A program made the position numbers and the translations under genes. The notes beneath the pieces are model-generated. The model was not told the origin of the DNA. It made no database searches and saw only the letters and a program-made list of their open reading frames with translations. From Chlorobiaceae bacterium (GTDB taxonomy: Bacteria; Bacteroidota; Chlorobiia; Chlorobiales; Chlorobiaceae), in the NCBI GenBank assembly GCA_013334865.1, contig JAAXWS010000003.1:1-64000 (forward strand): a stretch of DNA of 64,000 nucleotides, written 5' to 3'. Numbering within the stretch: the stretch's first letter is position 1; every line of letters starts with the position of its first letter. Of the stretch, positions 46,265 to 56,122 are shown piece by piece.

Positions 46265-48121
46265 TCAGCTGAGGGCGGCTTCGACGATCTGTTCGGCCTT
46301 GGCGTTGGGGAGGTAGAAATACCTGCCGCCGAGCTTCTGCGCCAGTTTCGGCGCCTCGCCCCGCGAAAGGTAGTTCATCTGGGTATCGACCACGATGGAG
46401 GCAACGCCATCCGCCTGGATGGTCAGCGCGATCGCCTCGATCTCCTTCTCGAGCTCCTCCTTGGGAGCCTTCTCAGCGTTCGGCTCATAGGCCGCTGCGA
46501 GCGGGATGTTGCCCCTACCGTCGGTGATCAGGACGAACATGATCTGGGTGATGCCCTTGGTGCGGGCCTGTTTGGCGGTCTCCCAGGCAGTGATCAGGGC
46601 CGAGGCCAGCGGGGTTCCGCCACCCGTCGGCAGCACGTCGAGCTCACGCTTGGCGCGGTCCACGCTCTGCGAAGGAGGCAGCAGCACCTGCGCCTGCTTG
46701 CCGCGGAACGAGATCAGCGCGACCTGGTCACGGTGCACGTAGGCGTTCTGGAGGAGGCTCGCCACGGCGCCCTTGGCCTGGCGCATGCGGTTCAGCGCCA
46801 TCGAACCGGAAGCGTCCACCATGAAGATGAAGAGCGTTCCGGACTTGTCGCGGAACTTCTTGATCTTGACATCCTCCTTGTTGATGACGAGGGCACCGGT
46901 CTTGATGCCTTTCTTCGCCTTGTCCGCCTTCCTCGTTTTCTGCCACGGGGCAGCCGAGATCAGGGTAGGTATCAGGGCGACCTTGCCGCTCTTCATCTCC
47001 CCCTCCTGGGCACGCACGAAACGGCCACGGCGGTTGTTGAGCGCCTCGCCGCGGCTTCCGGACTTGGCTTTCTTCTTGGAGGCGAGCGAGATGTTCAGGA
47101 TGTTGTCCGGGAGTTCGGTCTCCATGGCGTCCATCATGAGCTCCTCGATCATGTCGGGGGTCTCCTCCTGCTCTTCATCAGCGTCGGCGTCCGGCTCGTC
47201 CGGGGGCGCATTCTCGTCCTCGGTCTCGGGAGCCTCTTCCTCCGGCGGAGCTTCGTCCGGTGCCTGCATCTCCTCCTCGGTCGCCTCACGCTCCGGCATG
47301 CGGGTGGCGCGCGGCACAAGCACGAGCTTCACGGCAAGCTTCAGGTCTTCGTCGTCCACCTCGGTACGCTGGGCCAGCGCAGCGCTAGCAATGGCGCACC
47401 TGATCGTGAAGATGTCCACGCGGTTGCCCTCGACGCCCAGGCTGATTGCCGTCTGGATGAGCCCCTTGATCTGCTCCTTGGTCATGGAGACGTGCGACAG
47501 CTGCTCACGTGCGGCCTCGATAAGGCCCCTGAGCATGCGAAGCTCGTCCTGCGTGTCCTCGGAATAGCGCTCGCCGAGCACGACGCTGACGATCTTCTTG
47601 CGGGCGCGGTAGTCGTTCTGTGTCGCGAACGGCACGATGATGCCGATCCGGTCGAGCAACCCCATGCGCACCTCGCCATCACTCGGGTCATAGGTGCCGA
47701 CCAGCATGAAGTCTGCCGGGTGCACCTCGCTGAGGCCTTCGCGTTCGACAAGCACCACGCCACGGGACATGGCGTCCATGACGTGCGAAACAGCCGAACT
47801 GTCGAGCAGGCTGAGCGAGTCGACGTAGAGCACGCCCTTGTGGGCCCGGGAGAGCACGCCGTGCTGCACGACGCGCTGGCCGGTCGCCAGGGTGGCCTCG
47901 AGGTCGACGCCGCCGATAAGGCGGTCTTCGGTCACGTTCAGCGGAAGTTCCACGAAGGGGGTGCCTTCCGGAAGGATGTCCGCGAATGCCCTTGCCAGTG
48001 TCGATTTTCCGGAGCCGACGGCCGACGGGATCACGACACCACCGAGGGAGGGATCGACGGCCAGCAGCATGAGCGCCTGCTTGGCCAGATCCATTCCTAC
48101 GATATCGGTAAATGCTATCAT
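46265..48121 (-). CDS. bchD: Magnesium chelatase subunit D
   Basis: The 618-residue protein has an N-terminal AAA+ domain (Walker A VGSGKSTLA near residue 40, VTEDRLIGGVD), a central Pro/Glu/Asp-rich acidic linker (about 285-340) and a C-terminal von Willebrand A domain with the MIDAS motif DASGSM near residue 435. BchD forms the two-ring complex with BchI that drives Mg insertion by BchH. It overlaps bchI by 4 nt (ATGA), and the order I-D-H is preserved. Confidence 0.95.
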   Translation of the reverse strand: MIAFTDIVGMDLAKQALMLLAVDPSLGGVVIPSAVGSGKSTLARAFADILPEGTPFVELPLNVTEDRLIGGVDLEATLATGQRVVQHGVLSRAHKGVLYVDSLSLLDSSAVSHVMDAMSRGVVLVEREGLSEVHPADFMLVGTYDPSDGEVRMGLLDRIGIIVPFATQNDYRARKKIVSVVLGERYSEDTQDELRMLRGLIEAAREQLSHVSMTKEQIKGLIQTAISLGVEGNRVDIFTIRCAIASAALAQRTEVDDEDLKLAVKLVLVPRATRMPEREATEEEMQAPDEAPPEEEAPETEDENAPPDEPDADADEEQEETPDMIEELMMDAMETELPDNILNISLASKKKAKSGSRGEALNNRRGRFVRAQEGEMKSGKVALIPTLISAAPWQKTRKADKAKKGIKTGALVINKEDVKIKKFRDKSGTLFIFMVDASGSMALNRMRQAKGAVASLLQNAYVHRDQVALISFRGKQAQVLLPPSQSVDRAKRELDVLPTGGGTPLASALITAWETAKQARTKGITQIMFVLITDGRGNIPLAAAYEPNAEKAPKEELEKEIEAIALTIQADGVASIVVDTQMNYLSRGEAPKLAQKLGGRYFYLPNAKAEQIVEAALS

Positions 48122-49329
48122 GCTGCTGCTTCGCCTTCTCCCAGGACTTTTGCGAGTTCGCGCTCGATCTTCTCGCCGGCGTCGACCGTCTCGAGCGGAT
48201 CCTTGCGGAGGCGGTGGCGCAGGCAGAGGCCGGCAACCTCCTTGACGTGCGCCATGGTGACCGTCGTCTTGCCCTGCAATGCGGCAAAGGCGTGGGCGGT
48301 CCTGGTGATGGTCAGCTCACCGCGGTGGCCGTCGATGCCGAGGCTCATGCAGAGCCTGGCGATGTCGGTCAGCACCTTGTCGTCCATCGTCACCTGCGGC
48401 AGGAGCTCCTGGGCGGCGACGATCTTCTTCTGCAGCTTCTGCTGGTCGCGGGTGACCTTCTTGATGTAGGCTTCCGGATCCTCGTCGTACTCGCGACGAC
48501 GCTTCACGATCTCGACCCTCTTGGCGACGTCGTTGATGGTGATGATGCGGGCGTGCAGGCCGAAACGGTCGAGTAGCTGCGGCCTCAGCTCGCCCTCCTC
48601 AGGGTTGCCGGAGCCGACAAGCACGAAACGGGCGGGGTGGCGGATGCTGATACCTTCACGTTCGACCACGTTCTTGCCGCTGGCGGCCACGTCGAGGAGC
48701 ACGTCGACAAGGTGGTCGTCGAGCAGGTTAACCTCGTCGATGTAGAGGAAGCCGCGGTTGGACTGGGCGAGCAGGCCGGGCTCGAAGGCCTTGACGCCGC
48801 TGGTGAGCGCCTTTTCGATGTCGATGGTGCCGCAGACGCGGTCTTCGGTGGCGCCGAGCGGAAGGTCGACGACCGGAACGGGGATCATCTCGGTCTTGAC
48901 CTCTTCGGGGTTGATGGCCGGAGCGCCCTTCTTGCCGCCCTCAGCTTCGACGTACTGTTCGACGGTGCGGTTGTAGATATCGTCCTTCACGCGAGGAATG
49001 AGCGGGAGCACTTCGGCGAGCGCCCTGACCGTGGTGCTCTTGCCGGTGCCGCGGTGACCCATGACCAGAACGCCGCCAATCCTCGGATCGATGATGTTCA
49101 GGATCAGGCTGAGCTTCATCTCCTCCTGGCCGACGATGGCGGTGAAGGGGAATGCCAGCGCCGACTTCTTCTTCGAAGAGGCCTTTTTCACGGGGGCAGC
49201 CTTGGCTTCCGGCGTTGCCTTTACCTTCGCGGGAGCGGTTGCCTTGGCCTTCGCAGGAGCGACCGCCTTGGCAGGAGCAGCTGCCTTGGAGGAAGAGGAT
49301 TTCTTCGCAGCTTTCACAGTCTGGGTCAT
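48118..49329 (-). CDS. bchI: Magnesium chelatase ATPase subunit I
   Basis: This 403-residue AAA+ ATPase has Walker A GHRGTGKST, Walker B FLYIDEVNLLDDHLVDVLLD and Arg finger-type residues in LVGSGNPEEGELRPQLLDRFG. The N-terminal ~50 residues are an Ala/Lys-rich extension (KAAKKSSSSKAAAPAKAVAP), longer than in proteobacterial BchI, and may be disordered. Its hydrolysis powers Mg2+ insertion into protoporphyrin IX. It heads the operon with bchD; 183 nt separate it from the lpd gene upstream. Confidence 0.95.
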   Translation of the reverse strand: MTQTVKAAKKSSSSKAAAPAKAVAPAKAKATAPAKVKATPEAKAAPVKKASSKKKSALAFPFTAIVGQEEMKLSLILNIIDPRIGGVLVMGHRGTGKSTTVRALAEVLPLIPRVKDDIYNRTVEQYVEAEGGKKGAPAINPEEVKTEMIPVPVVDLPLGATEDRVCGTIDIEKALTSGVKAFEPGLLAQSNRGFLYIDEVNLLDDHLVDVLLDVAASGKNVVEREGISIRHPARFVLVGSGNPEEGELRPQLLDRFGLHARIITINDVAKRVEIVKRRREYDEDPEAYIKKVTRDQQKLQKKIVAAQELLPQVTMDDKVLTDIARLCMSLGIDGHRGELTITRTAHAFAALQGKTTVTMAHVKEVAGLCLRHRLRKDPLETVDAGEKIERELAKVLGEGEAAA

Positions 49330-49512
49330 AATGTGATTGGATGGTTAATACCCGGCCCGGGTCCTGCAGAATTACTCGGCTTTCCCGGCTGAGGCTTGCT
49401 TGGTTGAGAACGAAAATTCAACAATGAATCCTGAATTTATGCTTTTGGCATAGAGATAACAAACGGTTTTCACGATTGTTCCACGTTCATGGGCCGGTTC
49501 ATGCCATCGGTA

Positions 49513-50928
49513 TCACCCTGCCGCCTGCATGGCGTTGAATGCCGCATCCCGGACCGACTCGGAAAGCGTCGGGTGTGCATGCACCGTCCTGACGATGTCG
49601 GACGCCGTCATGCCGAACCTGCAGGCAAGACCGAGTTCGCCTACCAGCTCGACGGCATCGTGGCCTACCAGGTGCCCGCCGAGCATGCGGCCGCTCGGCG
49701 CATCGAACACCAGCTTGACCAGCCCTTCGAGCTGCCCGAAGGCGTTGGCCTTGCCGGAGGCGGCGAAAAGAGAACGGCCGACCCGCACCTCGTGGCCCGA
49801 TTTCAGCGCAGCCTCTTCGGTCAGGCCGACGGAGGCCACCGAAGGCTGGGCATAGACACAGCGGGGAATGAGTGCATCCTCCAGCGGTTCGGGGTTGCCA
49901 CCGGCGATGGCCTCGACCGCTATGGCCGCTTCGGCGGAAGCCTTGTGGGCGAGCAGCATGCCGCCGCGGACGTCGCCGATGGCGTAGATGCCCGGCGCGG
50001 CGGCCCGGCAGGCGGCGTCGGTGGCGATGAACCCGCGTTCGGTCGCAACGCCGGCAGCCTCGAGCCCGAGCCCTTCGATCGAACCGGTAACGCCGATGGC
50101 CACGAGCAGGTAATCGGCCTCCAGGCGTGCCGGCTCCGCCCCTTCGACGGCGATATCGGCGGCAACGCCGGTCTCCCCCCGTTCGACCTCCGCGACTCGC
50201 GCTCCGCAGAGCACCCGGATACCGGCTTTTTCGAACGAGCGCTTCAGCACGTCGGAGATCTCGTCATCTTCGAGCGGCAGCAGCCTCGGCATCATCTCGA
50301 CGATGGTCACTTTCGAACCGGCCTTTGCGTAGAACCAGGCCATCTCGACGCCGATCGCCCCCCCGCCGACGACGATGAGCGAAGCCGGCACCTCTTTCAT
50401 GATGAGGGCTTCGCGGCTGGTGATGACCCGCTTCCCGTCGGGTTCCAGGCCGGGAAGCGCCCTCGGCCGTGCACCTGTGGCCAGGATGATGTTGCGGGCC
50501 TCGACCGTCGACGCCGTCCCGTCGGGGGCGGTGACGCGAAGGACGGTGCCGCCGGCAAGCACGGCCGCCCCCTGCCGGACCTCGACGCCCGCCTTCCGGA
50601 GCATGTACTCCACCGCCTTCGAGCTCTTCAGGGAGACGTTCCTGCTGCGCTTGACGGCCTGCGCGAGGTCGAACGAGACCTCGCTCGCGGAGACGCCGAA
50701 CGATGCCGGGTTCTTCACGAGCTCGTAGACCTCGGCGCTCCTGAGCAGCGCCTTGGTCGGAATGCACCCCCAGTTGACGCAGACACCGCCGAGCGGCCCT
50801 TTTTCGACCAGGCACACCTTCATGCCGTGCCGGGCGGCGTGCAGTGCCGCCTCGTAGCCGCCGGGACCTGAGCCGACGACGGCGACATCGAAAGGTGCGT
50901 TCCCTGTGGTTGCGGCGGAGTCGATCAT
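49513..50928 (-). CDS. lpdA: Dihydrolipoamide dehydrogenase (E3)
   Basis: The 471-residue flavoprotein has the FAD-binding VVGSGPGGYEAA, the redox disulfide GGVCVNWGCIPTKAL, an NAD-binding VVGGGAIGVEMAW and the second FAD motif GIYAIGDVRGG; a C-terminal His-Glu region with HAHPTLSES completes the active site of the neighbouring subunit. It re-oxidises lipoyl groups of 2-oxoacid dehydrogenase or glycine-cleavage complexes. The start at 50928 (MIDSAATTGNAPFDVAVVG) is chosen because a longer frame to 51957 runs antisense across the rluD-like gene. Confidence 0.93.
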   Translation of the reverse strand: MIDSAATTGNAPFDVAVVGSGPGGYEAALHAARHGMKVCLVEKGPLGGVCVNWGCIPTKALLRSAEVYELVKNPASFGVSASEVSFDLAQAVKRSRNVSLKSSKAVEYMLRKAGVEVRQGAAVLAGGTVLRVTAPDGTASTVEARNIILATGARPRALPGLEPDGKRVITSREALIMKEVPASLIVVGGGAIGVEMAWFYAKAGSKVTIVEMMPRLLPLEDDEISDVLKRSFEKAGIRVLCGARVAEVERGETGVAADIAVEGAEPARLEADYLLVAIGVTGSIEGLGLEAAGVATERGFIATDAACRAAAPGIYAIGDVRGGMLLAHKASAEAAIAVEAIAGGNPEPLEDALIPRCVYAQPSVASVGLTEEAALKSGHEVRVGRSLFAASGKANAFGQLEGLVKLVFDAPSGRMLGGHLVGHDAVELVGELGLACRFGMTASDIVRTVHAHPTLSESVRDAAFNAMQAAG

Positions 50929-51015
50929 GGCGGCAGTGGGTTGGATTGTGGTGGCGGGGTACGATTCTTTGTTATATTGCGTCCGGTGCCGGAAAACAGG
51001 CACTTTTTTACGTAC

Positions 51016-52083
51016 ATGAAGATGCAAAAAGAGCCTCAAAAAAACGAACCGGAAGCCATCGACGGGTTCGCCCCCCAACCGGAACCCGAACCGAAGAGGA
51101 TGACCCTGCAGGTCAGCAAGGTGCAGACTCCCATGCGCATCGACCGCTACCTCGCCCAGCAGGTCGAAAACGCCACGCGCAACAAGGTGCAGGAGGCGAT
51201 CGGGGAGCAGCGGGTGCTCGTCAACGGCAAGCCGGTCAAGTCGAACTACCGAATCAAGTCTTGCGACCTCATCCAGATCACCTTCCTGCGCCCGCCGGCA
51301 CCCGAACTGGCTCCGGAGGAGATCCCTATCGACATCATGTACGAGGACGACGACCTGCTGGTGGTCAACAAGGAGGCGGGCATGGTGGTGCATCCGGCGT
51401 TCGGCAACTGGACCGGGACGCTCGCCAACGCCATCCTCCACCACATCGGCAAGGATGCCGACGAACTCGACAAAAGCGGTCTCCGGCCAGGCATCGTGCA
51501 CCGGCTCGACAAGGACACCTCCGGCCTGATCATCATCGCCAAGAACCCGACGGCGCTGCACCGGCTGGCTACGCAGTTCGCCCGGCGGCAGGTGGGCAAG
51601 GTCTACAAGGCGATCGCCTGGGGAGTTCCGGAACCGCGTTCGGGCACCATCCGCACCAACATCGCGCGGTCGCACAAAAACCGGAAGGTGATGGCCAACT
51701 TCCCCTTCGAAGGTCTCGAGGGCAAGCATGCGGTCACGGATTACGAGGTCGCTGAGGATCTGCACTGGTTCTCGCTCGTCAGCCTGACGCTGCACACCGG
51801 CAGGACGCACCAGATCAGGGTGCACCTCCAGCATATCGGCCACCCGATCCTCGGCGACGGGACCTACGGAGGGGCCACGCCCCGGAACCTCCCCTTCAGC
51901 AAGGGCGAGCAGTTCTCGAGGAACCTGCTGGAAACGATGCCCCGCCAGGCGCTGCATGCCGAAACCCTGACCTTCCGCCAGCCCACCACGGGAGAGCCCC
52001 TGTCGTTCACCGCACCCCTTCCGGCCGACATGATCGACGCGCTCGACAGGATCAGGTCGGTTTCGACGTCGAACCTTGCATGA
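51016..52083 (+). CDS. RluD-type 23S rRNA pseudouridine synthase
   Basis: The protein of about 355 residues has an N-terminal S4 RNA-binding domain (MRIDRYLAQQVENATRNKVQ) and a catalytic domain with HRLDKDTSGLIIIAK, where Asp is the invariant catalytic residue, plus GRTHQIRVHL. The family converts uridines of the large rRNA to pseudouridine (RluD acts on helix 69). The start at 51016 or 51022 is preferred; the upstream in-frame codons to 50941 look non-coding. It is divergent from lpdA. Confidence 0.9.
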   Translation: MKMQKEPQKNEPEAIDGFAPQPEPEPKRMTLQVSKVQTPMRIDRYLAQQVENATRNKVQEAIGEQRVLVNGKPVKSNYRIKSCDLIQITFLRPPAPELAPEEIPIDIMYEDDDLLVVNKEAGMVVHPAFGNWTGTLANAILHHIGKDADELDKSGLRPGIVHRLDKDTSGLIIIAKNPTALHRLATQFARRQVGKVYKAIAWGVPEPRSGTIRTNIARSHKNRKVMANFPFEGLEGKHAVTDYEVAEDLHWFSLVSLTLHTGRTHQIRVHLQHIGHPILGDGTYGGATPRNLPFSKGEQFSRNLLETMPRQALHAETLTFRQPTTGEPLSFTAPLPADMIDALDRIRSVSTSNLA

Positions 52084-52204
52084 ACGCCATCCCGGATCCG
52101 CCCTCTTTCCCTTATATTGATGTTGTCACCGTACCGTCGCAAAAACTCCCGTGGGCCGGGTACCGGATGGCAAAGAGTACACTGAACAAGGCAAGCACAA
52201 AGCC

Positions 52205-52696
52205 ATGAAAAGATCAAACGTCATTGCCGCCGCCCTTTTTGCCGCGGCCGTTTGGCCATTGGGCCCCCAGGCATTCGCCCGGGTCGACTTCAACATCAAC
52301 ATCGGGCCCCCGCCGGTCATCATCGCACCGATGCCGCCGCCACCGCCACCGCGCCATCACCGGATATTCATCGAGGGGCGGCCGCGATTCGTCTACTCCC
52401 CCGACCTCGGATTCTCCGTCTCGGTGGGCTCCCCCTACGACATCGTCTACTATGGGGACCGCTACTATGTGTACGACGACGGCGGCTGGTACTGGGCTCC
52501 GGGTTACGACGGCCCCTGGATCTTCATCGAGGACTACCGGCTTCCCGGCAGGATCCGCCGCTTCCGGCACGAAGAGATCCGGCGCTATGGCGACGAGGAG
52601 TTCAGACGGCATGGCCCTCCTGAAGGATGGCGCGAAGACGGCCCCGGCCGTTGGCCTGACCGCGGGCCGGATCGCGGGCCTGACCGCTGGCGCTGA
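52205..52696 (+). CDS. Secreted Pro/Arg/Tyr-rich protein of unknown function
   Basis: The 163-residue protein has a signal peptide (MKRSNVIAAALFAAAVWPLG, cleavage after AFA). A Pro-rich stretch (PPPVIIAPMPPPPPPRH) follows, then a Tyr/Gly-rich middle (YYGDRYYVYDDGGWYWAPGY) and a charged C-terminal tail ending in repeats of PDRG. It resembles the small periplasmic proteins with YXXDG-type aromatic patches often left as hypothetical. Start at 52205; an extension to 52151 is unlikely. Function unknown. Confidence 0.7.
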   Translation: MKRSNVIAAALFAAAVWPLGPQAFARVDFNINIGPPPVIIAPMPPPPPPRHHRIFIEGRPRFVYSPDLGFSVSVGSPYDIVYYGDRYYVYDDGGWYWAPGYDGPWIFIEDYRLPGRIRRFRHEEIRRYGDEEFRRHGPPEGWREDGPGRWPDRGPDRGPDRWR

Positions 52697-52719
52697 ACAA
52701 ACCACGTAACCTTGAACGC

Positions 52720-53298
52720 ATGAAAATCATCGGAATCAACGGCAGCCCCCGGCGCGAGGGCAACACGTCGAAGATGCTCACGACCCTGTTCGACACACTC
52801 CACGAAGAGGGGATAGAAACGGAACTCGTCCAGGTGGGCGGCACCGACATCAGGGGGTGCCGCTCCTGCTACGCCTGCATCCGCAACAAGGACAGGAAGT
52901 GCTCCACGAAAGACGATATCTTCAACGGCATTTTCGAAAAGATGATCGAAGCGGACGGCATGGTGCTCGCTTCGCCGACCTATTTCGCCGACATCACCCC
53001 GGAGCTGAAGGCCCTGATCGACCGCTCCGGGTTCATCTCGAGGGCAAACGGAGGACTCTTCCGCCACAAGGTCGGCGCGGCCGTCGTCAGCCTCCGCAGG
53101 GGCGGAGGCATCCACGCCTACGACAGCATCAACCACCTCTTCCAGATCTGCCAGATGTTCATCGTCGGATCGACCTACTGGAACCTCGGCTTCGGTGGAC
53201 GCGAAGGCGACGAGGTCCTCAAGGACAGCGAAGGGCTCGAAAACATGCGCGACCTCGGGCGCTCGATGGCCCTGCTGCTCAGGAAGCTCAACGACTGA
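52720..53298 (+). CDS. Flavodoxin-family NADPH-dependent FMN reductase / iron-sulfur flavoprotein-like
   Basis: The 192-residue protein has the FMN-phosphate loop GSPRREGNTSKM near the N-terminus and SPTYFADITPELKALIDR, typical of the flavodoxin-like NAD(P)H-dependent reductases. CRSCYACIRNKDRKC between them holds closely spaced cysteines as in archaeal Isf-type flavoproteins, although the fourth ligand pattern is not exact. It would transfer electrons from NADPH or ferredoxin to an unknown acceptor. It follows the secreted protein gene by 23 nt and precedes a peptidase gene by 36 nt. Confidence 0.85.
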   Translation: MKIIGINGSPRREGNTSKMLTTLFDTLHEEGIETELVQVGGTDIRGCRSCYACIRNKDRKCSTKDDIFNGIFEKMIEADGMVLASPTYFADITPELKALIDRSGFISRANGGLFRHKVGAAVVSLRRGGGIHAYDSINHLFQICQMFIVGSTYWNLGFGGREGDEVLKDSEGLENMRDLGRSMALLLRKLND

Positions 53299-53334
53299 AC
53301 GAACCGTAACCTTACCCACTGACAAACGTAATCC

Positions 53335-55560
53335 ATGACGGAACGAACGACCTTTTCACGACTCCTGCCGGCCGCCATCCTGATCTGGACCCTTTTCCCC
53401 GCACCCGCCGCCACAGGTGCGCAAACCCCCGTCCGACCAAGGACAGCGGGCTCCGCGCCGATGGACGGAACCGTGGAGACGATCTGCGGACAGAAGGTCG
53501 CCGACCCGTACCGACCGCTCGAAAACCTCCGGGACCCTCGCGTGCAGCAGTGGTTCCACCAGGAGTCCGACCGCGCCAGGGCGGCGCTCGATGCCATTCC
53601 GGGCAGGGCGGGACTGGTCGCGAAGATGGTCGAATTCGACAGCCGCAGGAGCGCGAAGGCCTACAACCTCTCGATCACCGACAACGACCGCTACTTCTAC
53701 CTGAAGCAGACCCCTGCCGACGAAACCGGCAAACTTTTCTTCCGCAACGGCTTCAAGGGCCGTGAGCGTGAGCTGTTCGACCCGTCGGCCTTTTCGGACG
53801 GGACGGAAACCGGGTACGTCATCAGCAGCGTCACGCCAAACATCGACGGATCGAAAGTCGCCGTCGCCGTCTCGGCGAACGGCTCGGAGAACTCGATCCT
53901 GCTGGTCATGGAGGTCGGCAGCGGCCGCATCTATCCGGAACGGATCGACCGATGCTGGTTCGCCTCGCCCTCGTGGCTGCCGGACGGGGAATCATTCCTG
54001 TACAACCGCCTGAACCCGGGCTCTCTGCACGACAGGGAGCGTGAAAAGAACAGCCGCATCTTCCTGCACCGGGCCGGTTCGGACCCCGCGGCCGACATCG
54101 AGGTCTTCTCACGCACGGCCAATCCGGAGCTCGGCATACGTCCCGAGGAGATACCCGCGCTGCACTACGACCACAAGAGCGGCTACCTGTTCGCCTTCAC
54201 CGAAAGCGTCGACCCCAGGATGAACGCCTGGTATGCGCCGTACCAGACCGTCACGGGCCCGGCAATCCCATGGAAACGGCTCTTCAGGCCCGAAGACGAG
54301 GTGTACGACTTCACCGCCACGAAAAGCGAGATCTACCTCTACTCGCCGAGAAACGCCCCGCGTTACCGGCTGCTGAAGACCTCCCTGGCCGCCCCGGACC
54401 TCGAGCGCGCCGAAACCGTGATCCACGAACGAAGGGACGCGACCCTCAGCGGCTTCTCGGTGACCGGCAAGGGGGTGTTCTACACCCTCTCCTTCAACGG
54501 GGTACGGGAGGAACTGTACAGGAAGGATGTGTCCGGCAGGAGCGAGGAGAAGATATCCCTCCCCTTCGACGCCGGCACAATCAGCCTCGGATCGAAAGGC
54601 TTCGACAGGCCTGACCTTTGGACCGTCATCGGCGGCTGGGCCCACGATTTCAGGCGCTACCGCTACGACAGCGAAACCCGCTCCTTCACGGACGAGACCC
54701 TCTCCTCCCCTGCCGAATACCCCGAATACGGCGACCTGACGGTCGATGAGGTGACGGTGCCGTCACACGACGGCGTCATGGTCCCCCTGTCGCTGATCCA
54801 TGCCAAAGGGCTGCAGAGGGACGGCCGGAACCCGGTACTCATCTATGGCTACGGAGCCTATGGCAACTCGGTCACCCCCTTCTTCGCCCCATCCCTGCTG
54901 CTCTGGACGGCAAACGGCGGCGTCCTGGCCGTAGCCCACGTCCGCGGCGGCGGCGAGCTCGGCGACGCCTGGCACAAGGCCGGCATGAAAGGCTCCAAGC
55001 CGAACACCTGGAAAGACCTCATCGCCTGCGCGGAGTACCTGGTCAGGGAGGGCTACACCTCCCCGAAGCATATCGCCATCAACGCCGCGAGCGCCGGCGG
55101 CATCCTTGTCGGAAGGGCCATGACCGAGCGTCCGGACCTGTTCGCGGCGGCGATGCCCCAGGTCGGCCTGCTCAACGCCCTGCGAGGCGAAGAGACGCCC
55201 AACGGCCCGGCGAACATACCGGAGTTCGGAAGTTCGAAGGATCCCGGAGAGTGCCGGGCCCTCATCGAAATGGACGCCTACCTGCACCTGAAAAAAGGGG
55301 TCCGCTACCCCGCGGCCCTCGTCACCGCCGGCATGAACGACCCGAGGGTGATCGCCTGGGAGCCGGCAAAGTTCGCCGCGCGCCTCCAGGCATCGACCGC
55401 GTCGGACCGGCCGGTGCTTTTCTTCACCGACTTCAAGGCGGGCCACGGCATCGGGGACCAGAAGACCAAGCAGTTCGAATCCCTCGCCGACATCCTCAGC
55501 TTCGGCCTCTGGCAGACCGGCCACCCCGGGTTCCAGCCGATCAAGAAGAAAAGGGACTGA
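53335..55560 (+). CDS. Prolyl oligopeptidase family serine peptidase (S9A)
   Basis: The 741-residue protein has a signal peptide (about residues 1-30, ending near TGAQT), an N-terminal seven-bladed propeller and a C-terminal alpha/beta-hydrolase domain. The nucleophile Ser is in NAASAGGILVG, Asp in TAGMNDPRV and His in KAGHGIGDQ. GXSXGG is altered to AASAGG, a common variation in the family. It cleaves short peptides after proline in the periplasm. The first ~35 residues after the signal are Pro/Ala-rich. Confidence 0.92.
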   Translation: MTERTTFSRLLPAAILIWTLFPAPAATGAQTPVRPRTAGSAPMDGTVETICGQKVADPYRPLENLRDPRVQQWFHQESDRARAALDAIPGRAGLVAKMVEFDSRRSAKAYNLSITDNDRYFYLKQTPADETGKLFFRNGFKGRERELFDPSAFSDGTETGYVISSVTPNIDGSKVAVAVSANGSENSILLVMEVGSGRIYPERIDRCWFASPSWLPDGESFLYNRLNPGSLHDREREKNSRIFLHRAGSDPAADIEVFSRTANPELGIRPEEIPALHYDHKSGYLFAFTESVDPRMNAWYAPYQTVTGPAIPWKRLFRPEDEVYDFTATKSEIYLYSPRNAPRYRLLKTSLAAPDLERAETVIHERRDATLSGFSVTGKGVFYTLSFNGVREELYRKDVSGRSEEKISLPFDAGTISLGSKGFDRPDLWTVIGGWAHDFRRYRYDSETRSFTDETLSSPAEYPEYGDLTVDEVTVPSHDGVMVPLSLIHAKGLQRDGRNPVLIYGYGAYGNSVTPFFAPSLLLWTANGGVLAVAHVRGGGELGDAWHKAGMKGSKPNTWKDLIACAEYLVREGYTSPKHIAINAASAGGILVGRAMTERPDLFAAAMPQVGLLNALRGEETPNGPANIPEFGSSKDPGECRALIEMDAYLHLKKGVRYPAALVTAGMNDPRVIAWEPAKFAARLQASTASDRPVLFFTDFKAGHGIGDQKTKQFESLADILSFGLWQTGHPGFQPIKKKRD

Positions 55561-55676
55561 AAGGACAACAGGGACCAGAGGGAGATAAAGGCGTAAACAG
55601 GCCGGAAACCTTAAGACAAAAAGATCGGTAGGCTCATACAATGTCTGCGCATTTACATCAAAGAGAATATCTGCCA

Positions 55677-55982
55677 ATGAGCACCGTTACCGTAAACATA
55701 TCTTTTCAGGATTCCCTGTTGAACGAAATCGACAAAACGGCAAAAAAGCGGCACCGCAGCCGTTCTGAATTCCTGCGTGAAGCCGCAAGGCTCTACATTC
55801 AGCGCCAGCAGCAATGGGAAGAGCTTTTTCAGCTGGGCAACCGCATGGCTGAAGAAAAACAACTGACTGTCAGGGATGTCGATGATGAGATCAAGGCTGT
55901 TCGTCAGCAAAAGGACAATCCGTCCATGAGGGTGGCCTGTGACACGAATGTCGCATTCCTGACCAGATTTTTTCCCACCTGA
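55677..55982 (+). pseudogene. RHH antitoxin with fused remnant of a PIN toxin
   Basis: The first ~80 residues from 55677 (MSTVTVNISFQDSLLNEIDK) are a ribbon-helix-helix (CopG-like) antitoxin with KRHRSRSEFLREAARLYIQ. At the end the frame continues into MRVACDTNVAFLTRFFP, which matches the start of a PIN-domain toxin (M-R-V-x-D-T-N-V) and then stops. In intact loci the toxin is a separate ~140-residue gene overlapping the antitoxin stop. Here only its first ~17 residues remain, fused in frame, so the module is decayed though the antitoxin could still fold. Confidence 0.7.
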
Positions 55983-56122
55983 TTGCCGTCCGATCCAATA
56001 CATCGATTTCGATAGCGATTTGGACAATTCACAAGATATGCCCTTGTGCCCACAGCAACCCTGACAATCTTTTCGTCAATATTTTCGTGACACGACCGTA
56101 GCCAAGAACGCCAGGGCATCTC

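Noticed and set aside
50929-51957. N-terminal extension of the lipoamide dehydrogenase frame
   Set aside because: It runs antisense through the rluD-like gene; the FAD motif starts a few residues after the start at 50928.
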